From contig SSNU01003051.1 of the NCBI GenBank assembly GCA_012064415.1, positions 1-11,154 of the forward strand: DNA of 11,154 nt. Direction: 5' to 3'. The notes beneath the pieces are model-generated. The model was not told the origin of the DNA, made no database searches, and worked only from the letters and a program-made list of their open reading frames with translations. The position numbers were made by a program, and so were the translations under genes. Source of the DNA: Gyrodactylus bullatarudis (Eukaryota > Platyhelminthes > Monogenea > Gyrodactylidea > Gyrodactylidae). Shown piece after piece: positions 8,297-11,154 of the stretch. Every line of letters begins with the position of its first letter. Position 1 is the first letter of the stretch.

Positions 8297-8515
8297 ATTT
8301 TTTTAAATTGTGATGCTGGTACTGGTAGAATAATGTTTAAATCATTGAGAAATTTTGATTCTAGAACAATAATGCGAACGCATGAAAGGAAAAAAACTTC
8401 AAAAAGTAAAGTCAACTCAGAAAATAATAATCCAGGAGATTGCTGTGGAAATTCACTATACCGATTCATTTTGTCTCAAGGCAAAAATTCATGGAGACTA
8501 AAATATCGATGCTAA
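8297..8515 (+). CDS. Possible terminal exon, function unknown
   Basis: An open frame of 72 codons follows a good acceptor (TATATTTTTCTTAACAG, ending 8296) and stops at 8515. It begins IFLNCDAGTGRIMFKSLRN and contains a basic stretch (RTHERKKTSKSK). It ends with a Cys-containing segment D-C-C-G-N-S-L-Y-R-F followed by G-K-N-S-W. That last part faintly resembles the start of a TGF-beta-type ligand domain (C-C-x-x-x-L-Y), but the following residues do not continue the family pattern and I do not claim it. An internal donor (AAAAA|GTAAAG at 8406-8407) could shorten the exon. No polyadenylation signal was found close downstream. It may be a chance frame. Confidence 0.2.
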   Translation: MFLNCDAGTGRIMFKSLRNFDSRTIMRTHERKKTSKSKVNSENNNPGDCCGNSLYRFILSQGKNSWRLKYRC

Positions 8516-9095
8516 TATTACTATTCAATAGTTACTATTGATTCTTATATATGATTTAGAGATTAAAACAACTAGTTCATTCAATGATTATTTTACTGAC
8601 TGAGAAAATAGGAACTTAGTAGAACTTAGAGGAACTTTGAATATCTTTTATTAATCAAGAAATTATTTTATTTCATTAATTTTATAATCTTGCAAAAATA
8701 GTCTTTGTGAATCTTTTTCATGACAATCGAAGCATTAATTGTCAGAAGTACTCTAAAAAATTGTATTCGTTCTATCTTAATTTAATGAATTTGCTAAACA
8801 TAATGTTCCATACAAATACTTTGCCATCTGGAATTCTTGACACTAATCTGACCACATGAATCTCACAATATGCGATACTTATTTTTGTACATATTTTAGC
8901 CTTTAAAATGTAGAATGGGAAAATCAGTTTTTAGTGTAGGACTCACTCACCCTGTAAATCACCACATGAGTCAGAAAATCTGACTATTTTTCTTATTAAA
9001 TTGACAATTTTAAATCAACGCTTAATACTTAACTGCTTACTAGAGATAATAGTAATTTAATTTCAAGATTACCATAGTTTATTCGAAATTTATAT
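8516..9095. other. Intergenic, no gene seen
   Basis: This AT-rich stretch has no open frame I can support. It contains a perfect 7-bp hairpin with a three-base loop at 8969-8985 and two short related stretches around CCACATGA (about 8851 and 8962). It forms the downstream flank of the metallothionein gene. Confidence 0.5.
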
Positions 9096-9105
9096 TTTAT
9101 TTATT
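9096..9105 (-). terminator. Polyadenylation signal of the metallothionein gene
   Basis: Two overlapping AATAAA hexamers (AATAAATAAA) on the minus strand lie directly after the stop codon 9110-9108. A further AATAAA-like site follows near 9083-9078. The very short 3' untranslated region suits a very small gene. Confidence 0.65.
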
Positions 9106-9107
9106 CA

Positions 9108-9272
9108 TCATTTCTTGCAGCAATTACAATTGGAGCAACTGCAACTCGAACCACAACCGCAGTTATTTGAACAATTTGAGCAATCTTAATAATAGAAATT
9201 AAATTTTAAAATATAGTATACAAAAAAAAATTTCAAGTGTTACTATTCATCACCAAATAACTTACCTGGCAT
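9108..9272 (-). CDS. Single-domain metallothionein, 27 residues
   Basis: Exon 1 is 9272-9266 (ATG CCA G) and exon 2 is 9184-9108, joined in phase 1 across an 81-bp intron (CCAG|GTAAGT...TATTATTAAG|AT). The product is 27 residues with nine cysteines at positions 4, 7, 11, 13, 17, 19, 22, 24 and 25. The spacing is C-x2-C-x3-C-x-C-x3-C-x-C-x2-C-x-C-C, with Ser, Asn and Gly between and Lys-Lys at the end. There are no aromatic residues. Nine cysteines is the number in the beta domain of vertebrate metallothionein, which binds three divalent ions. The central spacing C-x-C-x3-C-x-C-x2-C is shared with that domain and with the 25-residue Neurospora copper metallothionein. The role is therefore binding of Zn, Cd or Cu in the cytosol. 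A TATA box lies 37-44 bases upstream and AATAAA lies just after the stop. I saw no metal-response element (TGCRCNC) close upstream; a TGATAAG motif is at 9290-9284. The antisense strand also has an open frame, which I judge a shadow. Confidence 0.8.
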
Positions 9273-9283
9273 TTTTATAAGAA

Positions 9284-9290
9284 CTTATCA
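9284..9290 (-). promoter_or_regulatory. GATA-type motif in the metallothionein leader/promoter
   Basis: TGATAAG lies between the TATA box and the ATG. In C. elegans, metallothionein expression in the gut depends on GATA factors, so the motif is of interest, but a single short match in AT-rich DNA is weak evidence. Confidence 0.25.
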
Positions 9291-9308
9291 CTCGGTTATT
9301 CTCTGCTA

Positions 9309-9316
9309 CTTATATA
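9309..9316 (-). promoter_or_regulatory. TATA box of the metallothionein gene
   Basis: TATATAAG on the minus strand is 37-44 bases upstream of the ATG at 9272. Transcription would start near 9285, leaving a leader of only about 10-15 bases. Confidence 0.55.
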
Positions 9317-10088
9317 CAATTTTTCATCCAATAAAAATTAAATATATTGTTACTGGCTTACAAATCCAGGCCTCCTAGATATTACTTCTGTGCTTTAAAA
9401 ACTATTTTTTCATTGATAAAGATATATTCTTCAAACTTATGAATTTGTTTACACTTGAGTACATAGTAGTATTTTAATGCTATATAAATATATTTGAATA
9501 AAAATCTCATATTTTTTCACTTACTATGTAATAGCCCTTTTTCGAAAATCGAAACGGATTATTGAATAATAGCAGTAGATTTCAAGAATTTAATTTTGGT
9601 AATTTTGAAACGCCTGACCGTAAAAGTTATTCGCGGTGTAAAATATTTCGAATTGTGTTAAAATTTTTGAAAAAAATTATTTCCAAAGTAGTGACATAAT
9701 AGAGCCTAAGTTTTATTTTTTGGCGTTCAATAGCAAAAAGACGATCTCACTCCTTACAAGACCTTTTGAAGAAAAATACTCTGATTAAATGAGAATTGAG
9801 AAATTTTCCGCTCTAATTAAGTTAATGTAGAAATTTCACTTTATACATACATGATATAATACGAACAAAAGTTTTCAGAAAATGTTTGGTTTATATCACA
9901 GAGCATTTTCGTCTAAAGCCCTTTTCGATAAATCTTGCTTTAATACCAATAGAAGTAATTTCATTTTAGTAAATTTATTTATTAATTAATTTTTGCTTTA
10001 AGCTCAAAAATTCATCTGGAAAAATTTGTAAATCTTCAAATCTCTGACTGAATGCTATTTATTGAATAGTTTGAGATAATATGGTATA
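9317..10088. other. Intergenic, no gene seen
   Basis: This AT-rich stretch lies between the metallothionein promoter and the transposase remnant. No open frame can be supported. If the transposase relic once had a DDE domain, it should lie here on the minus strand, but I find no trace of it. Confidence 0.5.
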
Positions 10089-10580
10089 TTAGAGGAAAGA
10101 GAAATATAATCTGAATTCACTATTATTATTTTCATGAGAGTTCATTCCAATAGGCATAGTTCTGATTTCCTTTAGAGAGTACATTTCACAATCCAACCAA
10201 TTATTATGTATCGTAGAAATAGCCACTGAAATACGAAATTTGGAATGAATCATTTCTTTACATTGAGACAGAGTTGCTTGGTTATTGTTTTCAATGAAAT
10301 CAATTAAAGAGTTGACCATTTGTTGAGACTTCTTCATATTGTTAGGACCACCTTTAGGATTTGGAGCAGGTCGTTCTGATAATATCCATGATCTTGCTGT
10401 TGTATAAGGCACATCAGAGTTATCAGCAAATTCCCTCCATGCTTTGCCTTCATCATGTAATTGAAGAATTTTCTCTCTTACCATGTTTGTCATGTTTACG
10501 ATAGGGAGACATTGTGGTAAATGAAGAGATGAAGAAAGAATCAAATAGCAAAAAATAAAACAACTAACTAGACTATTCAT
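10089..10580 (-). CDS. DNA-binding half of a Tc1/mariner-type transposase
   Basis: This is an open frame of 163 codons. Residues 33-66 (MVREKILQLHDEGKAWREFA, then VPYTTARSWI) form a first helix-turn-helix like the N-terminus of Tc1/mariner/IS630 transposases. A GGP linker follows (77-79), then a second helix-turn-helix at about 103-130 (ATLSQCKEMIHSKF, STIHNNWLD) and the junction motif YSLKEIRTMP with MNS (134-148), which normally precedes the catalytic domain. The frame then stops. The DDE/D domain (about 200 residues in relatives) is absent and I see no remnant downstream. In a transposase this part binds the terminal inverted repeats; alone it could act as a repressor or a recruited DNA-binding protein, or be a plain relic. 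Residues 1-29 are hydrophobic (CFIFCYLILSSSL), unlike a nuclear protein, so the true start is probably M30 (10493) or M33 (10484). No terminal inverted repeats were recognised. Confidence 0.65.
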   Translation of the reverse strand: MNSLVSCFIFCYLILSSSLHLPQCLPIVNMTNMVREKILQLHDEGKAWREFADNSDVPYTTARSWILSERPAPNPKGGPNNMKKSQQMVNSLIDFIENNNQATLSQCKEMIHSKFRISVAISTIHNNWLDCEMYSLKEIRTMPIGMNSHENNNSEFRLYFSFL

Positions 10581-11154
10581 ATTTATGAAAGAGAATTATA
10601 AAAATACGAAATTGAAAAATGTAAAAATTCTAAAAAAAATCCACAGTTATTATAATTGCTCTTTCGAGTGCACAATTGAAAAAAAACCACAATCAATCTA
10701 CAGTGTGAAGTATTCATGTTAATTCAATTTTGTTTTTTTTGATTTCAGCCTTAATTACATGCTAAATAGACAATTGAGTTTTACAAATACAAAATTGACT
10801 TCTTCATTCTACGAACTAGACCTGAAAAAGGTATGATTCCCTATCTATTTTTCTGGCTCTGGAAATAGAGGTATGCTTACTTATAAGTACAAAAGCATAC
10901 TTTTTTATTTTAATAAAAAGGAGCAGAGAGGAGATGGTGATTGTTGACATAAACTGCACACTGTGATACAACTTTGAAAATGAGATACAGTAGTATTACC
11001 CCAGAGATGGATGTGGAAAATTAACCCCCTCTTCTCTCTACCCCCGAAATATACAAAGATTTTCGTGTCATTACTTGAAAGTAGGCAAAATATCGTTTTT
11101 CAACCTAAAAATTTAGTTTCGGTTAATTTTTACACCATTCAAAAGATTTTAATT
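10581..11154. other. Intergenic, no gene seen
   Basis: AT-rich sequence without a supportable open frame on either strand. It holds a nested hairpin at 10871-10900 and, directly beside it, a short inverted A/T repeat (CTTTTTTATT...AATAAAAAG, 10900-10920). No terminal repeat matching the transposase remnant was found. Confidence 0.45.
10871..10900. repeat. Nested hairpin
   Basis: GTATGCTT (10871-10878) and AAGCATAC (10893-10900) are perfect complements. The 10-bp palindrome ACTTATAAGT (10879-10888) sits between them. This could be the end of a small foldback element or a chance AT-rich structure. Confidence 0.5.

Noticed and set aside
8456..8512. TGF-beta-type ligand start
   Set aside because: Only C-C-x3-L-Y and a later G-x-x-x-W resemble the family; the expected W-I-x-x-P and following cysteines are absent before the stop.
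10494..10580. Signal peptide on the transposase-type frame
   Set aside because: The hydrophobic leader is more simply explained as translated T-rich upstream sequence; the domain starts right after M30/M33.
1..11154. CRISPR arrays, bacterial operons, rRNA or tRNA genes
   Set aside because: No regular short repeats with unique spacers, no ribosome-binding-site pattern, and no tRNA or rRNA signature was seen on either strand.

Overview
This window comes from an AT-rich eukaryotic genome, most likely an invertebrate animal. It has spliced genes with GTAAG/GTATG donors and T-rich AG acceptors, TATA boxes, AATAAA signals, a DM-domain transcription factor and animal-type transposon relics. I cannot fix the phylum. 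Two DM domains in one protein recall nematode MAB-3 and DMD-3, but here the first DM domain keeps the canonical helix, whereas in MAB-3 and DMD-3 (as I remember them) it is the second. No operon logic is visible.

Layout. 1-2206 is repeat-derived. It holds a decayed tandem repeat (unit about 235-240 bp) interrupted by a minus-strand fragment of a non-LTR retrotransposon reverse transcriptase that lacks part of its palm domain. 2207-3720 is an intergenic stretch followed by the 3' part of a Penelope-like element on the plus strand: a GIY-YIG endonuclease with breaks, a basic C-terminal tail, and a hammerhead-like RNA core near the end. 3725-4260 may be a small spliced plus-strand gene of unknown function (weak).

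4478-6588 (minus) is the main gene, a two-exon DMRT-type transcription factor. It has a TATA box upstream, two complete sets of DM zinc ligands, a long Asn/Ser-rich C-terminal half and a possible alternative 3' end. 6658-9095 is mostly AT-rich noncoding DNA with one doubtful plus-strand exon. 9108-9272 (minus) is a tiny two-exon gene that was missed by simple ORF length cut-offs. It encodes a 27-residue, 9-cysteine metallothionein and has its own TATA box and polyadenylation signal. 10089-10580 (minus) is an open frame with the DNA-binding half of a Tc1/mariner-type transposase and no DDE catalytic domain. The rest is AT-rich sequence with a few hairpins.

The genes do not obviously work together. 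The DMRT protein would act in the nucleus on sexual or neuronal differentiation targets, the metallothionein would bind metals in the cytosol, and the remainder is transposon debris. The most rewarding items are the mini-metallothionein, the double-DM gene with its candidate splicing control elements, and the Penelope remnant with its ribozyme-like core and PIP-like tail.
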